In this document: positions 16,279 to 26,522 of the stretch, one piece after another
Numbering within the stretch: the first letter of the stretch is position 1
How the letters are laid out: every line of letters starts with the position of its first letter
DNA from: Dyadobacter frigoris
GTDB lineage: Bacteria; Bacteroidota; Bacteroidia; Cytophagales; Spirosomataceae
Length of the DNA: 64,000 bases
Direction of reading: 5' to 3'
Assembly: GCF_005280585.1 (NCBI RefSeq)
Contig: NZ_SZVO01000009.1
Location: 1-64,000 of the forward strand
Made by a program: the position numbers and the translations under genes
Notes under the pieces: model-generated
Database searches by the model: none
What the model saw: only the letters and a program-made list of their open reading frames with translations
What the model was told of the DNA's origin: nothing

Positions 16279-17064
16279 TCAGTTCTGCTTTTGCAACCAT
16301 TTAAGCGCATAATCAGCAACTTCCTGCCAGCCATCCTGACCCAGCACAAAATGTGTCCTGCCTTCAAATTTTTTATAGTCCGTAACGGAACCGCTGCTTT
16401 TATACCGGGTGTAGTTGGCATAATTCAGCGAAGCCGGAATGGTATGATCGGCCGTTCCTGAAATCAGCAGGAGAGGAGCGTGCGGCTTTTCAAAGTCGAT
16501 TTTGGCAATTTTGGTAATGGTGTCCCGCACAACCATTTTTGATTCAGGAATTGCCAGTTTGTAATATCCTTCTTTTTGAATTTCCATTGATAAGCCATTC
16601 GTAAAAGCATATCGCCATTGTCGGAAAGACATCAGAAAACTTTTATTTACGGGTGTGAAAAATCCCAGCGGCCCCCAGCCGGCAATAAGAAATGATAATT
16701 GAAATGTAATAATGCCCTGCGGGGGAACGGAATGAATCGCGACCGCCGCAGTTGCCAAATCACGCTGTAACAAGATCTGGCAGATAAGTCCACCGATGGA
16801 ATGACCTATCAAAATGGGCTTTTCCGGTAAATCGGAAGCAATCTCTGCATAGTATTCTATAAGTTCGGATAGCCGCATGGAGGCTACCAGCGTATCAGGA
16901 TGGCGGTTACGAAGATCTTCCGCCGTGGCATTTTTATTGGGCCAGGCGGGAGCCAACGTCCGGTATCCCTTATTTTCAAAATAAGTTTTCCATTCATCCC
17001 AGCAGACATTGCTGACAAAGGCTCCGGTAATAAACAGAATCGTTTTAGAAGGAAGGACTTTCAT
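16279..17064 (-). CDS. Alpha/beta hydrolase
   Basis: A 261-residue alpha/beta hydrolase with the serine nucleophile elbow GHSIGG, an acidic residue in ISGTADHTIP and the catalytic His in FEGRTHFVLGQ. FITGAFVSNVCWDEW occupies the oxyanion-loop position in place of HG. There is no signal peptide, so it is cytoplasmic. It is the first gene of a likely two-gene operon with the exported hydrolase downstream. An esterase/lipase-like role is probable. Confidence 0.82.
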   Translation of the reverse strand: MKVLPSKTILFITGAFVSNVCWDEWKTYFENKGYRTLAPAWPNKNATAEDLRNRHPDTLVASMRLSELIEYYAEIASDLPEKPILIGHSIGGLICQILLQRDLATAAVAIHSVPPQGIITFQLSFLIAGWGPLGFFTPVNKSFLMSFRQWRYAFTNGLSMEIQKEGYYKLAIPESKMVVRDTITKIAKIDFEKPHAPLLLISGTADHTIPASLNYANYTRYKSSGSVTDYKKFEGRTHFVLGQDGWQEVADYALKWLQKQN

Positions 17065-17386
17065 ATCGGCTAAGTTGATTTGTCAGATAAAGACCAAAAT
17101 GTATGCCCTGCTGGTAAACGGTTATATTACAGTTAGTTGTCGTGTTTATGTTAAAAAATGCAACGATATATCGTTTTTGATGAAGAAAACAGACGAAATA
17201 AAGTTTGACGGCACCAGGTAGTAATTTGAAGGTTGACGTATAATAATAATTTCAATGATTTTATTTAATATTACTATGTCTACATCAGCAAATTAGCACA
17301 GATTACAGTGCCGGTTAATAATTCGGACAATTTTTCCTGGTTTTTGGTATACTTTATGATTGAAATGCATAAATACTCTTACCGTT
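17065..17386. other. Divergent spacer between hydrolase operon and TPR kinase
   Basis: A 322-bp AT-rich spacer with no gene that I can support. It must hold the promoters of both flanking transcripts. I see no clear repeat or hairpin. Confidence 0.5.
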
Positions 17387-19645
17387 ATGCTGAAATTCAT
17401 TCCTGTTTTTTGCATTTTCTTTCTGTTGACCTGGACAGCGTCTGCGGATGTTCCTAGCTATTACGTTGTCAAAGATGCGGTACCTCTTTTATTACGTTTA
17501 AAAAATAGCAAGCCGGATACATCCAAAGTAACACTTCTATTAGAGCTGAGTTATCACTATATCCACCGACTTGAAAGAAGGCCGATTGACCTTGATAGTG
17601 CGATTTTTTACGCCAGAGCGGCTGAAAATTTAAGCGGGAAGCTTGGTTATTTCAAAGGGATCGGCCATGCTTATTTACTTTCATCGTGGATTTTTCCTCA
17701 AAAAAATAATTTTATTCAGGGCAAAGTATATGCTCTTAAAGCCGTGGATAATTTTCAAAAACATGAAGATGATATCTTAATGGCGGAGAGTTATTTTTCC
17801 CTTGCGGGTTTTTACTCAATGTTAAATGAAGAATTAAATGAACGGATCAGACTTGACCAGTTATCGTTGTATTATTTTCGAAAGGCAGGGTTTAAGGAAA
17901 AAGAGGGCCACGTTTTGAAAGAAATAGGTGATTTGTATTTGTTAAAGGATGATCTGGCCCAGGCTTTGGGAAGTTTAAAGCATGCTTTGCGAGTTTATAA
18001 ATCTATTAATTATCCGCATTTGCAAGGGATTTATGATCTTTTGGGACGGGTTTATGCAGATTTGGGATCTCCGCGGGAGGGTTTGAAATATGGTTTGCTG
18101 GCGGTTAATACTGCAAAAAAAGTGCACGATACAAGCTTGCAGCAGTGTACCATTTACAATCGTGTAGGAATGACCTATTTTGATTTGGGGGACTTTGAAA
18201 AAGCCGAGAGATATTATTCGCATTCGTTGAAAATTGCCGAAGAATTCAAAGATCTGGAATCGATTTATGAAGTAGCTTCCAATAAAGCATTTACATTGAT
18301 TAGACTTAACAGGCAATCTGAATCCTTGAAACTCTTAAATGATATTGTAAAAAAATATCCTGTCGTAAGTAACAAGGCACGAATGATGGTCGATCCCGTA
18401 TTTATTTCAACTTTAATACAGCTGAAACAAAATGTGAAGGCGGAAAAGTATTGTGATGATTTACTGGAAATTGCCTCAAAGTCTTCATCCAATCAAGAGA
18501 TGCTTAACAAAATTTACAGTATCATTATTCCATTTTACCTGGCAGCGCGGGATTATGCAAAATCCGGGAAATATCTGCCGTTGCATTTGGAACTGGCGAA
18601 AAAATCGAATAACAGAAAAAGTAAATATGCCAATTTTTTATGGCAATCCAGATTGGACTCAGCCAGAGGGAATTACGTTGCAGCCATGGCAAATTATCAG
18701 GAGTACAATTCATTAAAAGATTCTGTTTTTAACCAGACTAAAATACAGGAAATAAGTCAACTTGAAGTAATTTACGATATTGAAAAAAAAGATGAAAATA
18801 TTGAACTGCTGACCAGGCAATCGCAGCTGCAAACAGGAATGCTTAAACAGGCTTCGCTCGTTCAGAAAATAACGCTGGTCAGTATTGCGATGCTGCTGGT
18901 CATACTTTCGCTGCTATACAACAGCTACCGGCTGAATCAGAAGATCAATCACAACATGCAGGTTCAGCAGGAAGAGATCAACCGGAAAAATATTTCGCTG
19001 AGTCATTTGGTAATCGAAAAAGAGTGGCTGATCAAGGAAATTCATCATCGGGTGAAAAATAATCTGCATATGGTTGCCGGATTGCTTGATTCTCAGTCTG
19101 AATTTTTAAAAACGGATGAAGCAAAAATGGCCATAAGCGATAGTCAGCACAGGATACAATCCATGTCCATGATTCACCAGAAATTGTATCAGACCGAAAA
19201 TATGTCTACAATTGACATTTCTTCCTATGTACACGAAATGGTTGAATACCTGAAAGATTCTTTCGATTCGAAGCAGTCGATCATATTTAATCTTCAGATC
19301 GAGCGTGTTGAAATGAATATCAGCTACTCCATTCCGCTTGGGCTTATTCTTAATGAAGCGATTACGAATGCGATAAAATATGCCTTTCCCGGCGACAGAG
19401 GCGGAATTATTACGATCATTCTTGAACAGACAATGCCTGAAAATTTTATTCTCAGCATTTCTGATAATGGCATAGGGATAAATAATGATTTTGATATACA
19501 GAAAAACAGCACGTTCGGACTGGCCCTTATTCAGGGACTTTGTGATGACATTGATGGTAAATTGGTTATCAACAGCCAGAAAGGGACAGAGATCAGAATT
19601 AGTTTTATATATCAGCCCGAAGCTCATGCAGAATCTATTGCCTGA
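17387..19645 (+). CDS. TPR-containing sensor histidine kinase (HisKA_2 type)
   Basis: A sensor kinase of about 752 residues. A signal peptide (LKFIPVFCIFFLLTWTASAD) is followed by tetratricopeptide repeats to about 470 (AQALGSLKHALRVYKSI, FEKAERYYSHSLKIAEE). One membrane helix (VSIAMLLVILSLLYNSY, about 505-522) precedes a short coiled coil. The HisKA_2 domain has its phospho-accepting His in EIHHRVKNNL at residue 553, and the HATPase has NEAITNAIKYAF and DNGIGI. I chose the ATG at 17387 because it gives a clean signal peptide; a TTG at 17360 would add nine residues. The response regulator follows 33 bp later. Confidence 0.9.
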   Translation: MLKFIPVFCIFFLLTWTASADVPSYYVVKDAVPLLLRLKNSKPDTSKVTLLLELSYHYIHRLERRPIDLDSAIFYARAAENLSGKLGYFKGIGHAYLLSSWIFPQKNNFIQGKVYALKAVDNFQKHEDDILMAESYFSLAGFYSMLNEELNERIRLDQLSLYYFRKAGFKEKEGHVLKEIGDLYLLKDDLAQALGSLKHALRVYKSINYPHLQGIYDLLGRVYADLGSPREGLKYGLLAVNTAKKVHDTSLQQCTIYNRVGMTYFDLGDFEKAERYYSHSLKIAEEFKDLESIYEVASNKAFTLIRLNRQSESLKLLNDIVKKYPVVSNKARMMVDPVFISTLIQLKQNVKAEKYCDDLLEIASKSSSNQEMLNKIYSIIIPFYLAARDYAKSGKYLPLHLELAKKSNNRKSKYANFLWQSRLDSARGNYVAAMANYQEYNSLKDSVFNQTKIQEISQLEVIYDIEKKDENIELLTRQSQLQTGMLKQASLVQKITLVSIAMLLVILSLLYNSYRLNQKINHNMQVQQEEINRKNISLSHLVIEKEWLIKEIHHRVKNNLHMVAGLLDSQSEFLKTDEAKMAISDSQHRIQSMSMIHQKLYQTENMSTIDISSYVHEMVEYLKDSFDSKQSIIFNLQIERVEMNISYSIPLGLILNEAITNAIKYAFPGDRGGIITIILEQTMPENFILSISDNGIGINNDFDIQKNSTFGLALIQGLCDDIDGKLVINSQKGTEIRISFIYQPEAHAESIA

Positions 19646-19678
19646 AAAATACCCAACTCCTAAATCTTAACGGAATAA

Positions 19679-21631
19679 ATGAACCAGAAAATACTCATTG
19701 TTGAAGATCAGTTTATTGAGGCAAATCACCTTCGGTTAATGCTGCAAAGAGCCGGTTATGGTGTTTGCGGTATCGCGCGGTCGGTGGATCAGGCGGAAGA
19801 ACTCGTGGAATCGGAAAAGCCAAATCTGGTTTTGCTGGATATATTTCTGACAGGGAAAAGAACAGGTATTGAACTTGCCGAAAAGCTTCGGGATAGCAAT
19901 ATCCCGTTTATTTATCTTTCCGCAAATTCCAACGAAGAGGTGTTGAACGCAGCAAAAGCAACGCATCCCAACGGATTTCTGGTAAAACCATTTAGAGAAA
20001 AAGATTTACTTGTTGCATTGCAAATAGCGGAATATCATCATGAAAACGGGCTTGAATCAAGACTTCGAAAGGAATCCTTTTTTCAAAAACAACTTACCGA
20101 AATTAATAGTGAAAAGGCCGGTTGGGAGCAAAAATTATTGAAAGTTGCCCAGGCATTGCAGCCGCTTATTCCTTTTGACTACATGGTGGCCGGTTACTCA
20201 GGAGAGGGGAAATTTATGTCTAATAATGCCCTTTTCTTTTTAAGAATTGGTTTTAATGAATACCAGGTTACGGGCATGGAAGGTTTGCAAATGGTTGCGA
20301 ACCTGAAAATGGACGAGCTGAGCTCTTCACAGACAAAAACGGTTGTTGGTCCCGAAGTGACTTTTTTTAACGGGGCGTCTTTTAAAAAACTTTGCAGTGT
20401 ACCGTCTATGCGTAAAGTTATTGCCGATACATTTCACATGAATGCGGTGTTGATTTTTCCGCTGCCCGAGATTTCTGATGAAGGAAAAATCTTTTTTTTC
20501 TCGTTTTACAGCCGCAGAAATGATACCTATGCGGAAGAGCATGTGGCGCTGTGTAATCGAATACAATCTGTTTTGACAAAGTCTGTGCAAAATATGCTGA
20601 AAGTTGAAACGGTGCCACCATCGGAAATTGATATAGCTTTTCCTCCAGAAATCTCGTCTCAAAGTCAGTCAGTCACTATTTTTGATGGGATTGTGGGGCA
20701 AAGCCATTTATTGCTGAATGTTTTTGATCTGATCAATCAGGTGGCGCCGGGTGATACTTCGGTTTTAATAACGGGCGAAAGCGGCACCGGAAAGGAAAGG
20801 ATTGCTGACAGTATTCATGCACTTTCTTCCAGAAAAGGGAAGCCGTTCGTAAAAGTAAACTGTGCTGCGCTTCCTGTCAATTTAATTGAATCCGAGCTTT
20901 TTGGCCATGAAAAAGGTGCTTTTACAGGCGCGACAGAAAGAAGGGTCGGACGGTTTGAACAGGCAGATACCGGAACCATTTTCCTGGATGAAATAGGAGA
21001 TATGCCTTTGGAAATGCAGGTGAAACTTCTGCGTGTTTTGCAGGAGAAAGAAATTGAGCGCATAGGAGGGAAATCTACGATCAAAGTTAATATCCGGATT
21101 ATCGCGGCTACGAACAGAAATCTGGAAAAGGAAGTCGCAGAAGGCAGATTTCGTCTTGATCTGTATTACCGGTTAAATGTTTTTCCTTTACAACTTCCAT
21201 CTTTGTCAGAGAGGAAAGAAGATATTCCTTCGCTTGTCGACCATTTTATACGTTATTATAGTCGGAAAACAGGAAGAAAAATTTCCGGTGTTTCGGATCG
21301 CGTAATGAAAAATCTGCTGGCTTATGACTGGCCGGGAAATATCCGCGAACTGGAAAATCTAATCGAAAGAAGCGTTTTGCTTGCCAAAGGGCTGGTCATT
21401 GAGGACGCTACACTGCCTTTGATGAGAACCAAAAAAACAACCAGTCAGGAAGAAGACGGACGGATGAAGACTATTTTTGAAAATGAGCGTGATCACATTA
21501 TCGCTGTACTTAAAAAATGTAACGGCCGAATCCGTGGTGCATTTGGAGCCGCTGAAATACTGGATATTCCACCGACAACGTTAGGCTCAAAAATGAAAAA
21601 GCTGGGAATCAAAAGAGAATTTGTTTCCTAG
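19679..21631 (+). CDS. Sigma-54-interacting response regulator (REC-AAA+-Fis)
   Basis: A 650-residue NtrC-like regulator. The receiver domain (1-120) has acceptor D54 (NLVLLDIF) and conserved Lys in VKPF. A middle region of about 150-320 is GAF-like and poorly conserved. The AAA+ domain has Walker A GESGTGKE at 366-373, the GAFTGA sigma-54 contact loop at 413-418 and Walker B GTIFLDEIGD near 431-440. A Fis-type HTH is at the C-terminus (AAEILDIPPTTLGSKMKKLG). It is almost certainly phosphorylated by the TPR kinase encoded just upstream and activates sigma-54 promoters. I found no confident -24/-12 promoter in the window. Confidence 0.93.
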   Translation: MNQKILIVEDQFIEANHLRLMLQRAGYGVCGIARSVDQAEELVESEKPNLVLLDIFLTGKRTGIELAEKLRDSNIPFIYLSANSNEEVLNAAKATHPNGFLVKPFREKDLLVALQIAEYHHENGLESRLRKESFFQKQLTEINSEKAGWEQKLLKVAQALQPLIPFDYMVAGYSGEGKFMSNNALFFLRIGFNEYQVTGMEGLQMVANLKMDELSSSQTKTVVGPEVTFFNGASFKKLCSVPSMRKVIADTFHMNAVLIFPLPEISDEGKIFFFSFYSRRNDTYAEEHVALCNRIQSVLTKSVQNMLKVETVPPSEIDIAFPPEISSQSQSVTIFDGIVGQSHLLLNVFDLINQVAPGDTSVLITGESGTGKERIADSIHALSSRKGKPFVKVNCAALPVNLIESELFGHEKGAFTGATERRVGRFEQADTGTIFLDEIGDMPLEMQVKLLRVLQEKEIERIGGKSTIKVNIRIIAATNRNLEKEVAEGRFRLDLYYRLNVFPLQLPSLSERKEDIPSLVDHFIRYYSRKTGRKISGVSDRVMKNLLAYDWPGNIRELENLIERSVLLAKGLVIEDATLPLMRTKKTTSQEEDGRMKTIFENERDHIIAVLKKCNGRIRGAFGAAEILDIPPTTLGSKMKKLGIKREFVS

Positions 21632-21849
21632 AAAAATTTTCAAATTTTTTCGGATAAATGCTACGAGAAATTAAAGGAATTTAAAAAGCAATTTTATTTC
21701 GTTTGTTTGTCCGGGAGATAACGAAATATCGTTTTTAAATGATTGCGTTTTTGGTTTAAATATCTGTAAGTAAGTAATTTAAATATGTGGTATGCGCTTT
21801 GTCCATTAAATTAAAAGACAAAGCACAATTCCATCATTATTAGAACGTC

Positions 21850-22761
21850 ATGATCACTTCTATTCCCCTAAACCGCCAGGATTACGCAAAATCCGGTAAT
21901 AATTTCCGGTCAGTTATTCCTGCCAAACAGGAAAGAACTCCGCTTGAAATTCATCCCATTGATTCTGGCAGAAGTAAAATTTGTTCCGAAAATAATATTA
22001 TGCACCGGCATAATCATTTTGAAATTGTATGGATTACTCAGGGAACAGGCCAGTTTGCTATCGACACAGAAAATTATGACATTTCTGAAAATCTTGTTTT
22101 TTGTCTGAACCCCGGGAAAGTGCACCAACTCAAAGGAGATGAAAATCTTAAAGGTTTTGTGTTTTCATTTCAAAAAGAATTTCTTTATACGGGAAGAGAC
22201 GCTGTTAACGGGAATTTTTTCTACGATGAATCTTTTCGTGGTAACCTGGATTTTTCTGTCATCCGGATCAATTCTGACATGCAGATGGAGATAATGGGAA
22301 TTGTCAGAAACATGCAGCGGGAACTGGCGAATATTTCATTTTTGCAGCATGACGTACTGAGGGGATTTCTATATATTTTTCTTATTTACCTTACCCGGCA
22401 GCGGGACTCTTCTTATACTTCCCCGGCAATGCCGCAAAGCTGCGGCCTGACGAAAAAATTCTTTTCATTGCTGGAAAATACCTATACCATCAATCACAGA
22501 GTATCTGATTTTGCGTCTTTGCTTTCCATAACACCAAACTATCTGAATGAAAGAGTCAAAAGGGATTCAGGATATTCGGCCAGTCACAATATACACCAGC
22601 GTATTATATTGGAAGCAAAGCGTTTAATTATCTGTAAAAATCTTACACTCAAAGAAACCGCCTATCATCTTGGTTTTGATGATACGGCTTATTTCAGCAA
22701 GTTTTTTAAGAAAATATCAGGTTTTAATTTTACAGATTTTAAACTAAAATTAACAAAATAA
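21850..22761 (+). CDS. AraC-family transcriptional regulator
   Basis: A 303-residue AraC protein. An N-terminal cupin-like half has the metal-type motif HRHNHFEIVWITQGTG near residue 52 and NPGKVHQL. The C-terminal HTH pair at about 205-300 ends FDDTAYFSKFFKKISGF. It stands 218 bp after the sigma-54 regulator on the same strand, so it may be a target or partner of that system, but this is not proven. Its 3' end faces the seven-PAS kinase. Confidence 0.86.
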   Translation: MITSIPLNRQDYAKSGNNFRSVIPAKQERTPLEIHPIDSGRSKICSENNIMHRHNHFEIVWITQGTGQFAIDTENYDISENLVFCLNPGKVHQLKGDENLKGFVFSFQKEFLYTGRDAVNGNFFYDESFRGNLDFSVIRINSDMQMEIMGIVRNMQRELANISFLQHDVLRGFLYIFLIYLTRQRDSSYTSPAMPQSCGLTKKFFSLLENTYTINHRVSDFASLLSITPNYLNERVKRDSGYSASHNIHQRIILEAKRLIICKNLTLKETAYHLGFDDTAYFSKFFKKISGFNFTDFKLKLTK

Positions 22762-22800
22762 CCTGTTTTTTAATTGCGGCTCATGGTAAGTCGAACAAAC

Positions 22801-25800
22801 TTATTCAGGTAAATAAATAGTAAATACTGCGCCATTCTCCGGCTGGCTCGTGGCCGAAATTGCTCCACCGTGGTTTGACGCTACTTTTTCACAAATGGCA
22901 AGACCTATACCAGTTCCTGCAAATTCACTTCTTCCATGAAGGCGCTGGAAAACCTGGAAAATCCTGTCTGCATATTTTTGATCAAAGCCAATTCCGTTAT
23001 CGGAAACTTTAATCCGGGAATAATTGGCAGCAGCTTTGGCAGGTTTAACATTTGTTGGTAATTGGTAAGCATGGATACTATCCGCGCTTATTTTAATTAT
23101 CGGAGCAATATTTGGATGTTTGAATTTCAGTGCGTTGCTGATCAGATTTTGAAAAAGCTGACCCAGTTGAGATTCGTCTCCGTTAATGACCGGAAGCTGA
23201 TTAACCGCAATTGCCGCACCCGTTTCCTCAATTGTTAATTCCAGATCTGAAAGCACTGCATCCACAACTTTTGAAAGGGGAATCCTTTCGGTGTTATCCT
23301 GTTTGGTTGAAATTCTGGAAAAAGTTAAAAGATCCTGGATCAGCACCGACATACGGTTTGCGGCAGTTTGCATACGTTCGATCAGGTGAATTCCTTCGCC
23401 AAGATCTTTATTGTACCTACTGCTGAGCAAGTTGCCAAAAGACTGGATTTTCCGTAACGGTTCTTGTAAATCGTGCGAAGCGATGTATGCAAACTGCTGA
23501 AGATTCTGGTTAGACTGGGTCAGAAGATAATTGGATTCCGCCAGTTCTTCATTGGTTGCCATATATTCTTCATTAATAGCAGCAAGTTCTTCATTGATAA
23601 CTTCCAGTTCCTCCGTGCGTTCCTGGACCTGTTGTTCCAGACCTATTTGAAGCAATCTTTGTTCAGTAACATCCTGCGCTGTTCCACGCATCAGATAAGC
23701 TTTTCCTTCCTGGTTGAAAAACGCTCTTCCGCGTGCCTGTAATATTCTGCGCTGACCTGTGCTCTGGCTGGTTACAACGTATTCTTCCGCATAGTATCCG
23801 TCTGAATTATCTGCCAATGCGTCAGTGATACTTTGCTGAACCCTTGATCTGTCTTTTTCATCCATGACATTCATAAATTCCGTCAGCCCGATGTATTGCT
23901 TTTCAAATCCAAACCATTTCCCCATACGCTCCGAATACGTTACAGTCATGCTGACAGGATTAAGAAGCCATGTGCCAAGTTCAGCTAATTCGACAGCGTC
24001 CCGAAGACTTTCCTCTGCTTCTTCCAGTTTTTGCCTTGCCAGAACTTGATCAGTAACCTCCGTAGCTGTCACAATAATGCCATAACGGTCTCCATTTATA
24101 TCGGTGAGCGGTTTGTAAATGTGGTTGTAATAACGGGTATAGGGTTTACCGTGTCGGATCAGTTCTATTTTTTCTTCGGGTTCGTGAAAAACATCTCCGG
24201 TATGTAAAACATGCAAAAGCCTTTCCATCGTAGGGCTATTGGCAAGTTCAGGAATAGCATCCATAACAACTTTTCCAAGAATGGATGCATCCTTTCCAAC
24301 CATATCGATCATGACATCGTTGGCTGTTCTTATTCTCATTTCTTCGCCGATAAGTACGAATTTGGCAATTGGAGAATTATCAATAACACTTCGGGCAAAC
24401 AGTTCGCTGTCTTCCAGTTGCTGCCTTGCCCTTACTGCTTCTGTCACATCGACACTCACATCCAGAATGGCAAAAACTTTTCCGTCCTTATCAAAAAGTG
24501 GAGTGTAGGTGAAATCGTATAAATTATGGGTCATTACGCCATGTTTCACAATATCGACCAGGGCAGCATCGCTTTTGTACATTTCACCTGATGTGAAAAC
24601 CTGATCAAGAATTTTAAGGAATGCCTGATTCTGAAGTTCAGGCATCACTTCACGAAGTGGTTTTCCTGCAATGTCATTACCCTTTCCAATGATATTGATG
24701 AAAGCCTGATTGGGCATCTCCACAATCATATCCGCACCTGTAAAAACGACCATTCCGGCAGGTGCAGCTTCAAGGACAGCGCGTAATTTAGATTCACTTT
24801 CTTCCAGTGCTTTCCGTGCAAGGACCTCACTGGTTACGTCTGCCGCCATATCCATGACAGCGTAGATTTCACCATTTTTATTCCTTAAAGGTTTGTAGGT
24901 GTAATCGTAATAATAAGTGCCGATTTTACCATCAACCTCCAATTGTGCAGGTTCACTTTTGCCTACATAGGTTTCACCGGTTGTGAAAACATGATCCAGG
25001 ATTTGTAAAAACGGTTGACCAATAAGCTCGGGAACAGCATCTTTTAAAGGTTTGCCCAGTAAAGATTTATCTTTCCCCCAATATTGAATCATTCTCTCAT
25101 TGGCCACCTCAACAACCAATTCCCGACCGATCAACACGCAAGTTGCAACTGGCGCTTCTTCAATCAGTGAACGGAATTTTGCTTCGCTGGATTCAACTGC
25201 TTTTTTTGCAATAACCTGTGCAGTGACCTCGTTGGCCATAATGATAATTCCGGATATGTTATTGGATTTATCCCATAACGGAGTGTAAATGAAATCAAAA
25301 TATCTATCTTCCGATATGCCGTTAATGATCAGTTTAGCCAAAACGTTAGTCCCGAAAAATGGTTCTCCGGTGTCATAAACGTTATGGAGTAATTGCATAA
25401 AACCTTGCTCCTGAATTTCGGGCAGTACTTCCAGAATGGTTTTTCCAATAGCGGATTTATCTTTTCCCCAGATTTCGAAAATTCTGTCGTTCCCAATTTC
25501 GAGGATCATATCCCTTCCTCGCAGCAAGCCAATCGCCATCGGAGATTGTTCCACCATTGTTTGAAAACGGGTTTCACTATTTTTCACATCGGTAATATCG
25601 CGTGCAATAGCCAGTACACTTTCTATTGAGCCATTTTCGCTAAATTCTGGAATCAGCCTCGAATGAAAAAAAAATTCTCCATGAGACGTGGCGCAGGAAT
25701 TGTAATATTCCTGCGGTTTTCCAGTTTCGAAAATCTTACTCAAATTATACGGATCCGAAATGAAATCCGGCTTACCCATTTCGCCAATGGTTTTTTCTAA

Positions 25801-26361
25801 AATAAAATCATTGGAAATGCCTGTTTTTTCTTCGTAAGCGGCATTGGCAAATAACAGTTTTAAATCTTTATCCCAACGTGTTATAATATCCGGCGTGTTG
25901 TCAACCAGCGTTCTAATTTTTTCCTCGTTTTCGCGTAACAGCTGCCGGTTCTGTGCATCCTGCGATACATTTTGTGCAGTACCCAGAAATCTTTCCGGTT
26001 TTCCGTTTTTATCAAAATATGCTGATCCTTTACAATGCAGCCATCTGGTCTGTCCATCGATATTTGATATTACCCGAAATTCAACATTGTACGGTTTTCT
26101 TATATAACCATCCAGGGCCAGTTTTACACCTTCGTCAACCCGTTTTTTATCATCATGATGAATCAGCGACAATACCAGTTCATAAGGAACAATGTCTTCA
26201 CCGGAAAATCCATATAAAACCTTCGTCCGTTCGCACCAGCGCACAGTATTATTTGATAAATCCAGTTCCCAGGTACCAACAGATGCGGCTTCAAGAGCCA
26301 ATTCCAGTCTTTCTACTTCGACGTTGCTATTTGGGCTAAAAGGCTTGTTCTGGCCGTTCAT
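22801..26361 (-). CDS. Cytoplasmic multi-PAS histidine kinase (seven PAS domains)
   Basis: A soluble kinase of about 1186 residues with no membrane segment. Seven PAS domains lead into a coiled coil (LEVINEELAAINEEYMATNE) and then the HisKA domain (His in ASHDLQEP, residue 988 counted from 26436). The HATPase has the N-box QNLISNALKF and DNGIGF. PAS3-PAS6 repeat with a period of about 130 residues (from about 285, 413, 543 and 673, counted from 26436). Each has a GK-x-L-x-VxPE region, a TGExxxG loop and a YTPLxDKxG strand, indicating tandem internal duplication. I chose the ATG at 26361 (MNGQNKPFSP); an ATG at 26436 would add 25 residues. No response regulator is adjacent. Confidence 0.88.
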   Translation of the reverse strand: MNGQNKPFSPNSNVEVERLELALEAASVGTWELDLSNNTVRWCERTKVLYGFSGEDIVPYELVLSLIHHDDKKRVDEGVKLALDGYIRKPYNVEFRVISNIDGQTRWLHCKGSAYFDKNGKPERFLGTAQNVSQDAQNRQLLRENEEKIRTLVDNTPDIITRWDKDLKLLFANAAYEEKTGISNDFILEKTIGEMGKPDFISDPYNLSKIFETGKPQEYYNSCATSHGEFFFHSRLIPEFSENGSIESVLAIARDITDVKNSETRFQTMVEQSPMAIGLLRGRDMILEIGNDRIFEIWGKDKSAIGKTILEVLPEIQEQGFMQLLHNVYDTGEPFFGTNVLAKLIINGISEDRYFDFIYTPLWDKSNNISGIIIMANEVTAQVIAKKAVESSEAKFRSLIEEAPVATCVLIGRELVVEVANERMIQYWGKDKSLLGKPLKDAVPELIGQPFLQILDHVFTTGETYVGKSEPAQLEVDGKIGTYYYDYTYKPLRNKNGEIYAVMDMAADVTSEVLARKALEESESKLRAVLEAAPAGMVVFTGADMIVEMPNQAFINIIGKGNDIAGKPLREVMPELQNQAFLKILDQVFTSGEMYKSDAALVDIVKHGVMTHNLYDFTYTPLFDKDGKVFAILDVSVDVTEAVRARQQLEDSELFARSVIDNSPIAKFVLIGEEMRIRTANDVMIDMVGKDASILGKVVMDAIPELANSPTMERLLHVLHTGDVFHEPEEKIELIRHGKPYTRYYNHIYKPLTDINGDRYGIIVTATEVTDQVLARQKLEEAEESLRDAVELAELGTWLLNPVSMTVTYSERMGKWFGFEKQYIGLTEFMNVMDEKDRSRVQQSITDALADNSDGYYAEEYVVTSQSTGQRRILQARGRAFFNQEGKAYLMRGTAQDVTEQRLLQIGLEQQVQERTEELEVINEELAAINEEYMATNEELAESNYLLTQSNQNLQQFAYIASHDLQEPLRKIQSFGNLLSSRYNKDLGEGIHLIERMQTAANRMSVLIQDLLTFSRISTKQDNTERIPLSKVVDAVLSDLELTIEETGAAIAVNQLPVINGDESQLGQLFQNLISNALKFKHPNIAPIIKISADSIHAYQLPTNVKPAKAAANYSRIKVSDNGIGFDQKYADRIFQVFQRLHGRSEFAGTGIGLAICEKVASNHGGAISATSQPENGAVFTIYLPE

Positions 26362-26522
26362 TGATAAAAATAAATTATTGGTTACGGAAATAGTTGATCG
26401 TAAGGTTTGAATTTTTCGGTACCTGTTTACCGCCAATTATCGGTAAATCAATAAAAAATATTTTGTTATAAATTCCGTTCCAGAGCAGTACTATTCGTTT
26501 TCAATCTTATTCTATCGCCGGA

